64,000 nt of DNA. Source: Anthonomus grandis grandis (taxonomy: Eukaryota > Arthropoda > Insecta > Coleoptera > Curculionidae). The translations under genes were made by a program, and so were the position numbers. The notes beneath the pieces are model-generated. The model was not told the origin of the DNA and searched no databases. It saw only the letters and a list, made by a program, of their open reading frames with translations. The first letter of the stretch is position 1. Each line of letters begins with the position of its first letter. Below are positions 22,706 to 34,567 of the stretch, one piece after another. The stretch covers positions 15,290,114 through 15,354,113 of the forward strand of contig NC_065549.1 of assembly GCF_022605725.1 (NCBI RefSeq), written 5' to 3'.

Positions 22706-25256
22706 CTGGGTTAGGTATGGGTAAAACCAAGGCAACTTTTTTTGTTTTAAATATACCCAATATATACAATAAACAAAGCGGGTGACATAAAATTAAGACG
22801 CACACAACAACGAAAGCGGCCAAATTAAAATTAATAAAAATGGATTTAAATAAAAAATTAAAATTAGGTGAGTCATATGAATGAGGTCGGGGAAAAAGAA
22901 TAGAATAAGTCGAGATTAGTTTTTTTTAATGGTATGTTACTGATAAGCACGAGTGAGGAGTTTCAAAAGTTCGTGAGAACTTACTAGAGGGCGCCTGACT
23001 CTAGTATTTCTCGGTTTTCACTTTTGAATCGCCTCTAGTATATTACACATTAATAGTTTAGCAGCTGGCTGCCTAAGTGTGAGTGACAAGACATGTACGT
23101 AAAAATGCTTCTAAATAAAACCGGGTTTTATACAGTAATAGGTTTTATTTAAACGCATTTGCCCTCAAGAGACGTATAAGTTTTTCAATGTCTAGAACCA
23201 CGTTAATACATGAATTATTATAAGTTGTTATTAAAATGCTTATAGTAAGAAATCTAGTCCATTTTGGTTAGATATTGGACGAGTTAGCTTTTGTTTAGTA
23301 TCCCCTGTTATTTTCGTATTTTAGTGGAAATAAATACATATTTTCTGTTCGTTGATAGTTTGATAAAGTTTTTTTCTTAAGGAATACAATGGAAAAAAAC
23401 ATTTATCAACTAACATATAACAAATATATAGTTGCCGTCAACGATGGTATTCTAATTTTCTTAGATGTGGGCGGAATAGCTCGGACGTATCAGAATTTTT
23501 ATTTGTTATATACTCAACATGTATAAATTATAAATAGTGATATGTTTCGTGGAACACAAACCAAGGTATCCATAAAACCAATTTTGAACTAAAAATTAGT
23601 TTAAAAAATAGAACTTTTTACAATAACTAATACAATGAATATAATATGCCACTTACAAAAGTCCTTACCAGACTAATATCCAAACATTCGAGGCTTATTT
23701 ACAGGACCGGGTTTAAAATCTTTGATTTCAATTTTGTATGTATATGCTTATTTCGGTTTCAAGATTTTTATCTGGTATTTAGGAATATAGTATACTATAA
23801 GTAAAATATATACTATAAGTATATACCTATTATATGAGTTCTTAGTTCTGACGTTATAATGGGATATATGTCAAAGTGTAGATATTAATTTAATTATATT
23901 TATTTCTTTTAATTTTTTTCTAATTATAATTTATATTTCTTCCCTTATATTATTTGTACAAGATTTCCACAAAAGATCCCTCCTCTATTAATTTAAAACA
24001 ACAAACATTAGGTTTGGTTTGAACCTGGAAATCGCGATGTTCAATGGTTTTTTGCTATGTAAGCAGATACTCAGATATTATTTTATAAGAACGTTGCTTA
24101 CAACTTTTGGTTTAGGAAATGATTGTTTTAGTAAATTGAGAAATAAAAAAATTAAAAGAGGTAGAAGTAGCATTATAGAGATCATTATGTGTATATGCAC
24201 ACGTTTTTTAAAGCATAATTTGAGTTTATTAAGGTTTCTATAGTTTTGTGAAAAAAATCATAAGTAAATAAATATAAATATCTTAATAAAATATTGCCTT
24301 TGGTTCATAGACTAACCAACAAAAAAACACAGATAATAGGAAATATGATAATATGCATAATATAACTTGCAATGATTACTTATACCAATTGAAGCAAGAA
24401 ATAAATAACCACATTGTTTATCTGGGCTACAATTTATAATTCACCACTTCTAACTATGTGGTTTTACAGAAGAAATTGGTATGACGTAGTAAGTTGGTAA
24501 TTGCTAGTTCTGAAGTCAGAACTATGAACTCAGAACTTAAAATACAGATCACTTTCTAACTCATTTATTTTTTCTTTAACTACATGCATAAATTTTTCTT
24601 AACTTAAAAATGATGAAACCAAAATAATTATATTCAAAATTTGACTAGAATTTAATCGTTTTTGTTTGGCAATGAATTTGCATACACATTATCACTGTAA
24701 TAATTACTTTTGGGAAGAATGTACTGCATCTCTCTTATTTATAAATACATAAAATCGAAAAAAATGAACACTACGGCCCTGAACATGCCAGCAAGGACCA
24801 TTTGAACCTAGCTTATGAGAAAGTAAAATCGTGTGCGTGCGAGAGAGATAAATAAATGAATACTTGAAGCGTAAGAAAAGAACTGTCACAAGTAGATTTT
24901 CAATCTATGTCTTATAAGTCTCCTTAAAAGAGATGAAAAACAAATTGCGGTCTGTGATTAATAAGCTGTTGTCAAAATATCTCAATTTGCTTTTTAGTCT
25001 AAAGTCTATGTGTGGATTTCTATGTTTTCCATGTTATATTTATTAAATGTTAATAAAAAAGTTACAAAAAAGATAATTTTGCGATTCCTAAATTGATTTT
25101 AAACGTACATTTACCGTGCCAGATACACGTCTTAATATGTTTAATACATTACATTAAAAGGTCATATGCGCCCGGACTATTGTGGCTTTACATCAAAGAA
25201 AACAGATTATCGTTGACGACTACGGTACCAAGAAAATAACCATAAATCAGACTTAC
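22706..25256. other. intron sequence, possible LTR-like patch, no gene
   Basis: 22930-23200 is less AT-rich, holds TAGAGGGCGCC (22985-22995) and an AATAAAACCGGGTTTTAT stretch, and might be a solo LTR, but I could not find matching ends. The rest is AT-rich with nothing recognised. Confidence 0.35.
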
Positions 25257-25374
25257 CTCTGCACGGATCGTTCTTCAAAAGGAATTCATCTAAGGCAACC
25301 CAGCCTCCGCCTACACGTACCATAACGGTACTACGCAGAATTCGTACCAAACGAAGCTTCTGACTGTCGCCAAA
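25257..25374 (-). CDS. shot: shot exon: second half of GAS2 domain
   Basis: The acceptor is tgtttttttcag/TTTGGC (phase 0) and the donor is AGA G/GTAAGT (phase 1). It encodes FGDSQKLRLVRIL...VMVRVGGGWVALDEFL, the most conserved part of the GAS2-related (GAR) domain, ending KNDPCR. The GAR domain stabilises microtubules. The phase-1 end can join the 36-nt microexon, the 19377-19534 exon, or in principle the block at 10597-10742. Confidence 0.96.
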
Positions 25375-25430
25375 CTGAAAAAAACACATAATTAAACCAC
25401 CAGCTCAAACATTTTAACTTGAGTTCTAAC

Positions 25431-25660
25431 CCTGTATTTTCCTTCACCGACTTGGAATACCCGGAACTTTTGCCTGCAGGTACACAACATGACCAACCTC
25501 TTGACCTCGTCGTGTATTTTCTGGGCGTCATGATCCGGAGCTTTTTCTTCCCAATCGGGTCTGAGGGCGGCGATGAACTTCTTCCAGTCGATCAGTCCGC
25601 GGTTGTTCTCGTCGAACATGTCTGCTACGTGTTTCATTTCTAACCTTGAAGTGTCGAATT
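25431..25660 (-). CDS. shot: shot exon: EF-hand 2 and first half of GAS2 domain
   Basis: The acceptor is ttttttag/AATTCG (phase 1) and the donor is TAC AGG/GTTAGA (phase 0). It reads KFDTSRLEMKHVADMF, then the EF loop DENNRGLIDWKK. This loop has Asp at 1, Asn at 3, Gly at 6 and Ile at 8, but Lys at position 12 where Glu or Asp normally completes calcium binding. The second half begins the GAS2-related domain with the CTCRQKF signature (Cys-x-Cys-x-x-Lys-Phe) typical of GAS2 zinc-containing folds. Confidence 0.95.
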
Positions 25661-25714
25661 CTAAAAAACAAAAGGGTTAATACATGAATAAGTTAGTTAA
25701 CCATGCACTCTTAC

Positions 25715-25995
25715 TGGTTTTAATAATTCCATCGATAAAATCTTCTCTGGGGATCAGCTCATTGTTGTCCTTGTCCATTTTCCTAAAGAGATCTGTTAAC
25801 CTGGACTTCTTGTAGTTCATGAACTTCAAGAAGCGTTTCCTCCAGTCATCCCATGAGAAGTTGTCCGCCTTTTCTTTTTCTTTCAGATAAGCCAAATGGT
25901 CGTAGAGTTCACGCTGTCTTTCCCATGACAGTACCCACACGTGACGCCACTTGTCGTATAGGAATTTGACACGTGGCGAACGGAATTCGGGTTCG
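25715..25995 (-). CDS. shot: shot exon: EF-hand 1
   Basis: The acceptor is cgaatatag/CGAACC (phase 2) and the donor is AAA ACC A/GTAAGA (phase 1). The protein starts EPEFRSPRVKFLYDKWRHVW, the conserved segment just before the EF-hands in spectraplakins, then has a long helix and the loop DKDNNELIPRED flanked by FRKM and FIDGI. The loop keeps Asp at positions 1 and 3, Asn at 5 and an acid at 12, but has Glu instead of Gly at position 6, so calcium affinity may be reduced. In Shot the EF-hand and GAS2 module binds microtubules and partner proteins. Confidence 0.95.
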
Positions 25996-26717
25996 CTATA
26001 TTCGAAGAATGAGTTTTATTTGAGAAGAATTGAAGTGTGGTAAAGTTCTGACATTTTTCGCAAGGTTTTCCAAAAAAAAAACCCACTGTTGAAAAAAATC
26101 TGCAAACTTTATTAACTAGGTAATATTTTGTTCCGTATGTTCCTGGCCTAGGAAGTTTAGGACTGATAAATAAATAGAAATATAACTGTAGAATTTTAAA
26201 TTTCTTGTCATAGTTTCATTCCCTTTTTAGATACTGACTGACTCGTATAGAGTCATAGAGTGATTTGTAAATATTTAAAATATATATAATTTGTAACATA
26301 TTTTCCTAATTTTTATGGCGATATACCCCTAGATATTTTGCTTGATGAGTAGTTATATTGACAGTTATTTGAGATATTGTCAACGTTTAATGTTATGATT
26401 TGTTATTCTTTATTGTTAGTAAATTTGTATCTAACCAAAATGAGCATAATCTCAACCCTATTGTACACTGCATCTAATGAATTGTCTCTTAATAACAGAA
26501 CAGTACCGGCAGCCTAGCAAACAATATTTTTTCAGTTGAGGACCAAGTACAGTACTCTGAGGCGATGTGCACTCTACTGAGCAAGAATCAATGAAATAGT
26601 CACCTATTTGTGTGCACGCTGGCTTCTATTTTATAAATATGAGGTAAAAAGATTGTGTGGTATGCCTCTTATACCAAGACGGTGAAACTCTTGGAGCAGA
26701 ATAGGATGTGATACAGT
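25996..26717. other. intron sequence, nothing recognised
   Basis: AT-rich intron between the EF-hand exon and a LINE fragment. Confidence 0.5.
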
Positions 26718-27500
26718 GTGCAAGGCTTTGTGAGATCTAGAAACGTGAGTAAACATTCTGATTTCAGGATTTATATACAATATAACCGAAGCGTCCTCAG
26801 TACCAAAATATTATCGTCACCTGTACTAAATGTGTATCATGCACATAATCATCATAATGAACAAATGCCTGATAATATGAAAAACGTTAATGACTTTAGT
26901 CGGTATTTTGCTGGTGGCGGTAATAATCCAATAAATCATAAACTTTTACAATTTGACACAAAAACAGTGTTACGGAGAACATATTTAATTTTGAAAATGT
27001 CGAGTCTCTAGTAAGTTCAATTTTACTAAAAATTAAATCCACGGCCTTTGGAGTAGACAATTTAAATATTTCTCTTATTCAGCTTTGTTGTCCCATTTAT
27101 TGTAAAATACCTTACCCATATAGTTAATAAGTGCATAAAACAAAAATACTTCCCTAAAATTTGGAAAGAGGCATTTATTACGCCTTTACCTAAAATTTCA
27201 AACCCTTCTGAATTCGGCCACTTTAGATCAATAAGTATTTTACCCACCCTTTCCAAAATACTAGGATTTCTAAGATTTCAGAGAATTGAAATTGATGGTC
27301 AAATGTCAGAGGCTCTTGAAGTCACATGCGGCGTTCCACAAGGCAGTATTCTGGGCCCTCTTCTTTTTACAATACACACGTGCCGATTTTACTTAGTACT
27401 GCGACATTGTAAGTACCATCTATACGCGGATGATAAACAATTCTATTTTTCATTTTTAGCCCATGAATTAAAAAACTCCTTTGTGACTCGCTAGTTTTAT
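26718..27500 (+). pseudogene. jockey/R1-like LINE reverse transcriptase, decayed
   Basis: Plus-strand pieces in shifting frames read LKIKSTAFGVDNLNISLIQL, KCIKQKYFPKIWKEAFITPL, PKISNPSEFGHFRSISILPT and, after a deletion near 27270, CGVPQGSILGPLLFTIHT and HLYADDKQFYF. GVPQGSILGPLLF and YADD are the core palm motifs of non-LTR reverse transcriptases. The front part (26718-27011) fits the region between endonuclease and RT. The catalytic core of palm motif A is lost in the deletion. Confidence 0.8.
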
Positions 27501-28373
27501 CTCAATGTAATTATTGTGATGTTGGCGCTTGGACTATGAGGATAAGAGAAGAATACAAAAGCTACAAAATTCATGTATTCATTTTTATATTCGACTTATT
27601 TTTGGTATTTGCACGAAATCATGTATCTAAAACATTAAACTAAAACATTAAACTCAAATTGAAACAGTAATTAATAATTTTTAAAGTACTGTCAATTTAT
27701 TCCTCTTTTTTTCCTAATTTGTAATTTTTTTTTGTAAAATCATAAAATTACCTATAATGTAAATGTAAATTTTAACCTGTATTTTTTTTGCTGAGTTCTG
27801 TACAATTTAAGCATAAATTTACATTAAGTAACTCCACTTTAATTGTTTCCGTAACCATTAGTGTCTTTTCCTAGTTTAATGTGTTATACCGGCAATATAG
27901 TTGACCTTTTGTACATAGCGTCCTATGTTTATGTCCTATATTTTTTTTAAACTAATTAATAATATACTTGCTTCACTGGAAATATACCAAATGTCAGAAC
28001 AATACCACTTTTATGTGTTTATTTTACATTTTACAGTGCCATGGTGTGATGTTACTACAATACCTTTTAATTCAAGTGAAATATACACTTTAATAAGAAA
28101 TTTTTGAAAAATATTCTACCTAAAAGGAGTATAATATAAAATATAAACGTGCAATTTGTCTTTAACCCCAAACACCCATCTAAAACATCACGATTCCATG
28201 CCAAAACTACACACGAAATGTAATTTTTCCCTTCAATACATCACTTAAATAATTTCCATGCCAATTTAATAAAATATTATTCATATTCTTTCCCCAAAAA
28301 TTGTTGTATGGTGTAGGTTAGTTAAAAAAAAAACATAAATTAATGTTGTAAAATATGAAAACTTGGTATGTAC
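27501..28373. other. intron sequence, nothing recognised
   Basis: AT-rich intron; the part to about 27900 may be the decayed 3' region of the LINE. Confidence 0.45.
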
Positions 28374-28451
28374 CTTCCAGCAGGTGGGAACCTGGGCCCG
28401 ATGTGAGGATAACCGGGATCGGGACTGAGCTCTCTTCCAGGACTGACGCGA
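28374..28451 (-). CDS. shot: shot cassette exon C (78 nt)
   Basis: The acceptor is cttttttcttcag/TCGCGT and the donor is GGAAG/GTACAT; phase is 2 to 2. It reads S-RVSPGRELSPDPGYPHIG-PRFPPAG-R, Pro-rich with two SP sites. GC content is far above the surrounding intron. It fits between the rod exon (phase 2 end) and the EF-hand exon (phase 2 start). The Pro-rich sequence suggests an extended linker; binding partners are not predictable. Confidence 0.78.
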
Positions 28452-28858
28452 CTGAAGAAAAAAGCAACATGCAACACTCAACTATTTATAAAATACACAT
28501 AATCTACAAAAAATCAACCGCAAAAAGTTGTACTTAATGGAAAACTTTTGGCGGTTGAAAAATAAAAAACGCTAAAATTTTGCCAAATATTAGTAACAAA
28601 AACAATAAAACACAATGACAAAATTCTGGCGTAAACAAAAAAAAATTGGTTAGTGTCTTAAAACTAGCAAGGTTGCATTTATTTATGTATAAGAGAAGTA
28701 ATTTTGGAAATACAGTAGCCATTTTTTTTTACAGAAAATTTCCAGGAACCATAGAAAAGTTTTTTACATTAAATTAAAAATACTGCTAAAATATGGGACA
28801 ATTATGTATATCCTTCACCTTTTAAATAAAATTTAAAAAAAACAGTAAAAATGCTAAC

Positions 28859-28897
28859 CTTCCACGTTGCGATAATAAATCTCTTGATCCTTTGAAG
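28859..28897 (-). CDS. shot: shot cassette exon B (39-nt microexon)
   Basis: The acceptor is tttgtttgttttag/CTTCAAAG and the donor is GGAAG/GTTAGC; phase is 2 to 2. Joined after AG it reads S-FKGSRDLLSQRG-R, a short basic linker that resembles the neighbouring cassettes in style. The donor GTTAGC is non-optimal, as expected for a regulated microexon. It is phase-symmetric, so skipping is neutral for the frame. Confidence 0.65.
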
Positions 28898-29227
28898 CTA
28901 AAACAAACAAAATGCCTTAAAAATATGTTTTTGATGTATAAACGAAGGGATACAACGGAGTAATAAAATAATTAAAACATGTTTGTATTCACAAAAAAAA
29001 AATAAATAAAATATAATTACAAATAAAAAATATATACTTATGGAAAACATTTAGAGCCAAAGACATAACATGCATTTTCCATAGTGTATGGTGTCTTACG
29101 TGCTCTTTAAAGCCTAGCCAGAGTAAATTCCTATTAAAAGCGTGCCGATATTGATGAACTTTCCAACAACTGCCGATATCCTTGTGTTCTACCAATCTAC
29201 AGCACGAAGATACCAGCAATGCAATGA

Positions 29228-30254
29228 TTGAATTCTTCGTCTGGAAAAGTGTTTTGTGACTTGTCGAAAACTTTCGATTGGGTCAGTCATGAAGTGCTCA
29301 TAAGTTAATTAGGAAAAGTATGGTTTTTTAAGAAATCGTTCTTAATTAGTTCAGATCTTAGCTAGATGATCGTATCGAAACAGTATGTTATGGTAGTGAA
29401 TGCACTGTTGATGGAGCATTATTTGCAGGGGTACTCTTCTAAATTTACATCATTGATTTTCGCCTTATTGAATATTAGGGAAAATTAACACTGTTCGCAA
29501 ATGATACAACTATTTTGTGGCATACTCTGGATAATTTTACAGCGGTGCCTATTGCAGGAGTTTCATGAGATCAAATTCTGGTGTGACTTAATCATCTTCT
29601 GCTGAAATTTTGTAAGCCTGGAGTGATATAAAAAGGGTGAACAAAGAATGTCAAATAACCCATTGAAAAGATTTCTAGGACTAACTATAGATATGGATAA
29701 ATTTATTCCCTATATGCAATTCTTAGTCAGAAACTCTCTTCGGAATGATATGGAATTAATTATTGCTGAGCTAGGTAGTACAGTGACTATTAGAATCTAC
29801 TGTGCTCTTGTGGAGTTAGACTTGATATATGGTATTTCTAACTAGGTATTTTTAGGAAGGTAGGAGGTATATGTAGTCTGAGATTGTTTAATGCATTATT
29901 TATTTTATATAAATAAGCATCAGATATGTGTGCGGGGTAGACTATCCAATATCCTGCCGCGAACTGTTTGTGAATCAAAAACCTTTAACTTTATCTGCAA
30001 AACCATATTTTTACCATAGACGACACTGCCTGTGTTATTTAAAAAAAGCAGGACAAAATAGTTCGAGAACCCAGAATACCATTCCAGAAAAAGTTTACGC
30101 AACAGTGACATGCTTCCAAGACCATTTTCAGAATCGTATCCCAGGTCTATTCTTTGTGAGGTCAAAAAAACTTTACTATTATCTTCCAAATCACATCAAA
30201 CAAACGGGTTCTTTTAAGTTTACTACAGGCTTAGTAAGTTCTGTGCTGACTTAA
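29228..30254 (+). pseudogene. CR1/jockey-like LINE, RT and C-terminal region, decayed
   Basis: It starts within the RT palm: VFCDLSKTFDWVSHEVLIS (about 29250-29310), then a FANDTTILW relic of the YADD box (about 29490-29520), RFLGLTIDMDKFIPYMQFL (29670-29725), and a C-terminal stretch ending YYYLPNHIKQTGSFKF (about 30175-30225), typical of the end of such ORFs. There are multiple stops and frameshifts. The orientation is opposite to shot. Confidence 0.75.
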
Positions 30255-30889
30255 CGCTGTAATCCTTTATTATGACTACTGCATATGTAGCCCTAATATA
30301 TTATATATTTGCCGTTTTCTTGCTTTGATGTGTCCAAGATTCTGGCATTGGCTTTACCAATGAGATGTAAACTTGAAAGGTAACGAAGGATATTTTAAAC
30401 TTAAATGAATTGTCATCGGATATTATAGACTAAATAAAACCGTTATTCAACATTAAAGGTTTCTGTCCATTTCTACTAAGGTAAAATTTATGTATTTTCA
30501 TCCCCATAAGATAGTGTCATGCCATTGATGTGTAGTACTGAAAACAAGTTTATTCAAAAGATGATGGCGACACATTTTTTCTTTGCTCAAATCCATAAAT
30601 CTTAATGTTGTCTATTAAACTATAGAATCTCTTATTTCTACCAGTGCATTTTCAAAAAATGTTCCGAAAATGTTTAAAGTTGGAAGTGTTACTTTTACTT
30701 TTCTTTTTCTAGACTAGTGTGATGACTGATGCGGGACGCCATTTTGCAGTTTTGCAAAATAAGCTAGGGACCAAAAAGTCGTATTTAGGTTGCTAATGAT
30801 ATGTGCCAAATTTTAAATTTTTATATTAATACATTCAAAAGATAAGAGGGAGGGGGGACAATTCAGAGCCTCACAATATATTTAAGTAG
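30255..30889. other. intron sequence, nothing recognised
   Basis: AT-rich; short frames only. Confidence 0.45.
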
Positions 30890-31102
30890 TTGAATGATGA
30901 CATAGCTTCACCATTCTGGAATTTATTCCATCAAGACTTGGAAACTGTTTTTTTTTACTTCAACAACAACCTGAAACATGCATCCAAGATAGTAAAAGAT
31001 TGGTTTGATGAGAAAAATATAATTGTACTAGAATTTCAACACCCAGATGTAAACCACATTAAACATTATTGTATTCCTATGCTTTTCGATGAAAATAAAT
31101 AA
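30890..31102 (+). pseudogene. Tc1-like transposase remnant
   Basis: A frame of 70 codons reads FYFNNNLKHASKIVKDWFDE and KNIIVLEFQHPDVNHIKHY. This corresponds to the stretch from the second catalytic Asp (normally QQDNDPKH) to the Glu (SPDLNPIE) of Tc1 transposases, with both catalytic residues substituted. It is an old remnant, unlike the fresh copy at 34568-35956. Confidence 0.65.
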
Positions 31103-31984
31103 TAGTTTAAAAACACTAAGAGAACACGCTTTTATTTCTAATCGAACTAAATAGTAGAAAATAATTTTTAATTACAGTAGCAGAAGGGCGGACAATCAAA
31201 CATAATTAATTAACTCAAATAAAAATCATGATAAAACTTAAATTATTACCAGAATAATTCAAATCAACGTAAAAAGCGAGGGATGCATTTTACTACATTT
31301 TTATAATTCTTCTTTCATAGATAGTTAGAATAGAATAATCGTCATATTTAATATATCGCGCACCCTTTCTACTTTTCAGTTCTATTAGCAATAAAAACGT
31401 ATTTTTTAAAGCTATTATTTATTATCTCGTTGAAAGCATCTCATATTACCTCGACACTTTCAGGGGCGGGGGATGTTCAAACTTTTCATAATTAAAATCG
31501 ATAAAATGAATGTTAACTGAAAAGTATAGGGGAGACCGGGGTTGGTTGTTACAGGGGCTGGTTGTTACACTTAGTTTAAATCGCGCGCCAACATCGATGC
31601 AGTGCCATCACATCAATTGTCAATTCGTTGTGCGCCGGTAAACCGACCAGTATAGTTCTGCTGTTCCATTGCTCATATTTATTCGGTAAATGCAGTGTAT
31701 GTGTTTTCTAACTTTAAAAGCAATAATTATTAGTTTACCGCGAATTTATTTTATCATTTTTTCTGTGTAAGTGGAATAGATTTGCTATATCGTAAGGAAA
31801 TACATCTTAATGTCAGTAATATTAATATCCGGTCATTTCTTCTGATTAATAATAAGGTTAGGTTTGAGATGCTTCGTCTGCTAAAATATACGAACGGGGT
31901 AATTTGTTACATTGTAACAACCAACCCCGAATTTGTTTCAACTACAATTCTTTGACGTTTTTATCTTGTTTGATAGGCGATAAT

Positions 31985-34033
31985 ATGAGAAACTTCAAAA
32001 GAAAAACCGAAAGGGGACGTATACCACTAGACACCTTTCGTAGTGCTGCAAAAGAAGTATTGGAAAATAAAAGATCTCTTAGGACGGTTGCTGAACAATA
32101 TGGTGTAAATTTCATGACCCTGCAGAGATATTGCAAAAAAATTAAAAATAAAGGTAATTTTACTTTTACAGTTTGTTTAAACACCGTCAGGATGAGATTT
32201 TTTTTAATTTATAGAGCTAAATGATCCGGTTGGCTATACAAGGAACCGTCAAATTTTATCTGATGCGATAGAAGCTGAGCTAGAGAAGTACTTAGTAGAG
32301 TGTTCTAAAATGTATTTTGGTCTGTCAACCAAAGAAGTTCGAAGATTGGGATTTGAATTGGCTATTAAGAACAACGTTGAAGTTCGTCAAGCTTGGCATG
32401 AAAACTCAATGGCCTCAGGAGACTGGTTATCTGGATTTCTTAAGCGTCATCCAACGCTATCTTTGCGGACTCCCGAAGCAACCAGTCTGAGCAGAGCAAC
32501 GAGCTTCAATCGGGAAAATGTATACAGATTATTTGATCTATTGGAGGAAGTCATGGATAGGTACAAATTTGAATGCCAAGATATTTACAACGTAGATGAG
32601 ACGGGGATTACTACGGTCCAAAAACCACACAGAATAATAGCGAATAAGGGTGTAAAACAAGTGGGGAGTGTGACTTCTGCCGAAAGAGGTGCTTTAGTTA
32701 CAATAGCCCTGGCTGGCAAAGTGCTAGTGGAAATACAGTTCCTCCAATATTTGTTTTCCCTAGAAAAAATTATAAAAGTTATTTTGTTGCAAATGGTCCA
32801 AGCGGATGTATTGGAACTGCAAACAAATCAGGCTGGATGATCCAAGAGGACTTCGTCAAATTTCTTGAACATTTCATAAAGCATACAAGGTGTTTAAAAG
32901 AACGACCAGTTTTGTTAATCCTAGACAATCACGACTCACATTTTTCAATTAGAGGAATAGATATTTGTAGGCAAAATGGTGTTATAATTTTATCTCTACC
33001 TCCACACTGTTCCCATAAACTTTAGCCCTTAGACAGGTCCTCTATGGCCCACTGAAGAAATATGTTAATAGTTTGTGCGACTCCTGGTTAAGAAACAATC
33101 CCGGCAAAACCATGTCAATCTACGACATACCTGGTATTGTGCGTGATGCTCTACCATTAGCAGCGACACCAAAGAATATTCAGTCAGGTTTTCGAGTTGC
33201 AGGAATATATCCATTGAATAGGCACATCTTTAATGATGATGAATTCCTCTCTAGTTCTAACTGATCGCCCTGATCCTGTCATTATCCAAGAAAATGATAA
33301 TAATCCTCCCGAAAATGAAGAAACTGTTATAGAGAAGCCAATAAATAATATTGAAACCTCCAGAGATGGCTTAAAAACGCCTGACCCTAAGGAATTTGAA
33401 GTTGTTGTCGTTTCAAAATCCCCTACTACTTCAAATATCCCGCCGTCTTTTGCCCCTAATTCCAAACCTAACATCCTCCAAATACCAACTAGAGTTGAGT
33501 CGCCGAAGCCTGGTTCTTCACATGATATATCGCCGAAGCCTGGTTATTCACGTGATATATCGCCGAGGCCTGATTGTCCACAGGATACCAAAAGTAATAC
33601 GCTCTATTTTAGCCCTTCAGATATACGTCCAGTTCCAAAAGCTGGAATTCGTAAAACTAATTTCAGAGGTCGTAAACGGCGCAAAGCCGCTATCCTAACC
33701 GATACTCCGAACAAAACAGAACTTGAATTGGAACAAGAAAAACGAAATGACAGAAAAAAGAAACAAGAGTTAAAAATTATCAGAGTTAAGAAGAATCTCA
33801 CAGGAAACACAAAAGGAAAACAAATAAAAAAGTGTAAAAAACCTGCTGAAGGCGAATCGAGTGGTGATGAAGATGACCCCTTTTGCTTGGTTTGCTTTGG
33901 ACTTTATTCAAAATCAAAGCCGGCTGAAGAATGGATCAGATGTACCAAATGTCACCAATGGGCTCATAGTCTCTGTGTAGATGCCGATTTGTTCTTTGTA
34001 CGTATCAACTGTGACTCAGATGACGATGCTTAA
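31985..34033 (+). pseudogene. pogo-like transposase with C-terminal PHD-type finger, recently broken
   Basis: It starts MRNFKRKTERGRIPLDTFRS with a pipsqueak-type helix-turn-helix (residues about 1-55). A 61-nt GT-AG intron (32154-32214) splices in frame. Next come a second DNA-binding region (MASGDWLSGFLKRHPTLSLR) and the DDE core: IYNVDETGITTV, VLLILDNHDSHFS and PLDRS. The C-terminal third is basic and disordered with three 30-bp tandem repeats (33503-33592), then CLVC...CTKCHQWAHSLC, a PHD-like zinc finger. Breaks are: a frameshift near 32730, Q-to-stop TAG at 33023-33025, a frameshift near 33045 and one near 33260. The few lesions indicate a young loss. Confidence 0.85.
33503..33592 (+). 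repeat. three 30-bp tandem repeats in the pogo-like gene
   Basis: The units encode KPGSSHDISP, KPGYSRDISP and RPDCPQD..., a disordered Pro/Ser linker. Unit identity is high, so the expansion is recent. Confidence 0.8.
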
Positions 34034-34567
34034 TGGTGTAACAACCAACCCGAAGGATAAGGAATGTAACAACCAATCCCGTAACGGGGTTGGTTGTTAC
34101 ATTTGTCATTACTTGTTATAACCATCGACAGTTTATTTTGTGTTTGATATATATTTATTTTGCATTATTTGTTAGTTACAGAAAAGTATAAGCTAAATAA
34201 AACTATTATAAGATGTTCATAAAGTTTCAATAAAATAAAATTAAAAGTACTTTTCTTCAAATTGTAACAACCAACCCCGGTCTCCCTTACGAATTTAATA
34301 AATAAAAAATACAATGAATATAACGTACAATTAAACAAAATTCTGCTAGCCGTCCGTACAACTGTAAACAGACCCATTAAAATTACATAATTGTTTTTGA
34401 AGATTAACCAAACTTGTGTGTCAGTGTAAATAAAAAAAAAAATTATTAATCCTGGCAGTCCTAATAAGGATAATGGGAAACTGCTATCAAATTATTGCAT
34501 TGTCATCGTTCCTTGATAAGTCCTTTTAGAAACCAGAGAAAAATAAGCTCAAAGATTCGCTTACATA

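Larger units (their letters stand above)
31529..34287 (+). mobile_element. pogo-like DNA transposon with intact ends
   Basis: The element is 2759 bp with 24-bp terminal inverted repeats differing by one base (tips GGGGAGACCGGGG and its complement; 31529-31552 and 34264-34287), flanked by TA on both sides (31527-31528, 34288-34289). The 15-mer GGGGTTGGTTGTTAC, part of the repeat, recurs with little change at 31554-31568, 31914-31928 (inverted), 34038-34051 and 34066-34080 (inverted), and 34086-34100, a likely transposase-binding array. It carries one broken transposase gene. TA duplication and a CENP-B/pogo-type transposase place it in Tc1/mariner/pogo. Confidence 0.88.

Noticed and set aside
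22930..23200. Possible solo LTR
   Set aside because: No matching TG...CA ends or target duplication could be found by eye, so it is mentioned only as intron content.
32310..33264. Reading the pogo-like transposase pieces as several small host genes
   Set aside because: They are one transposase broken by small lesions between intact terminal repeats.
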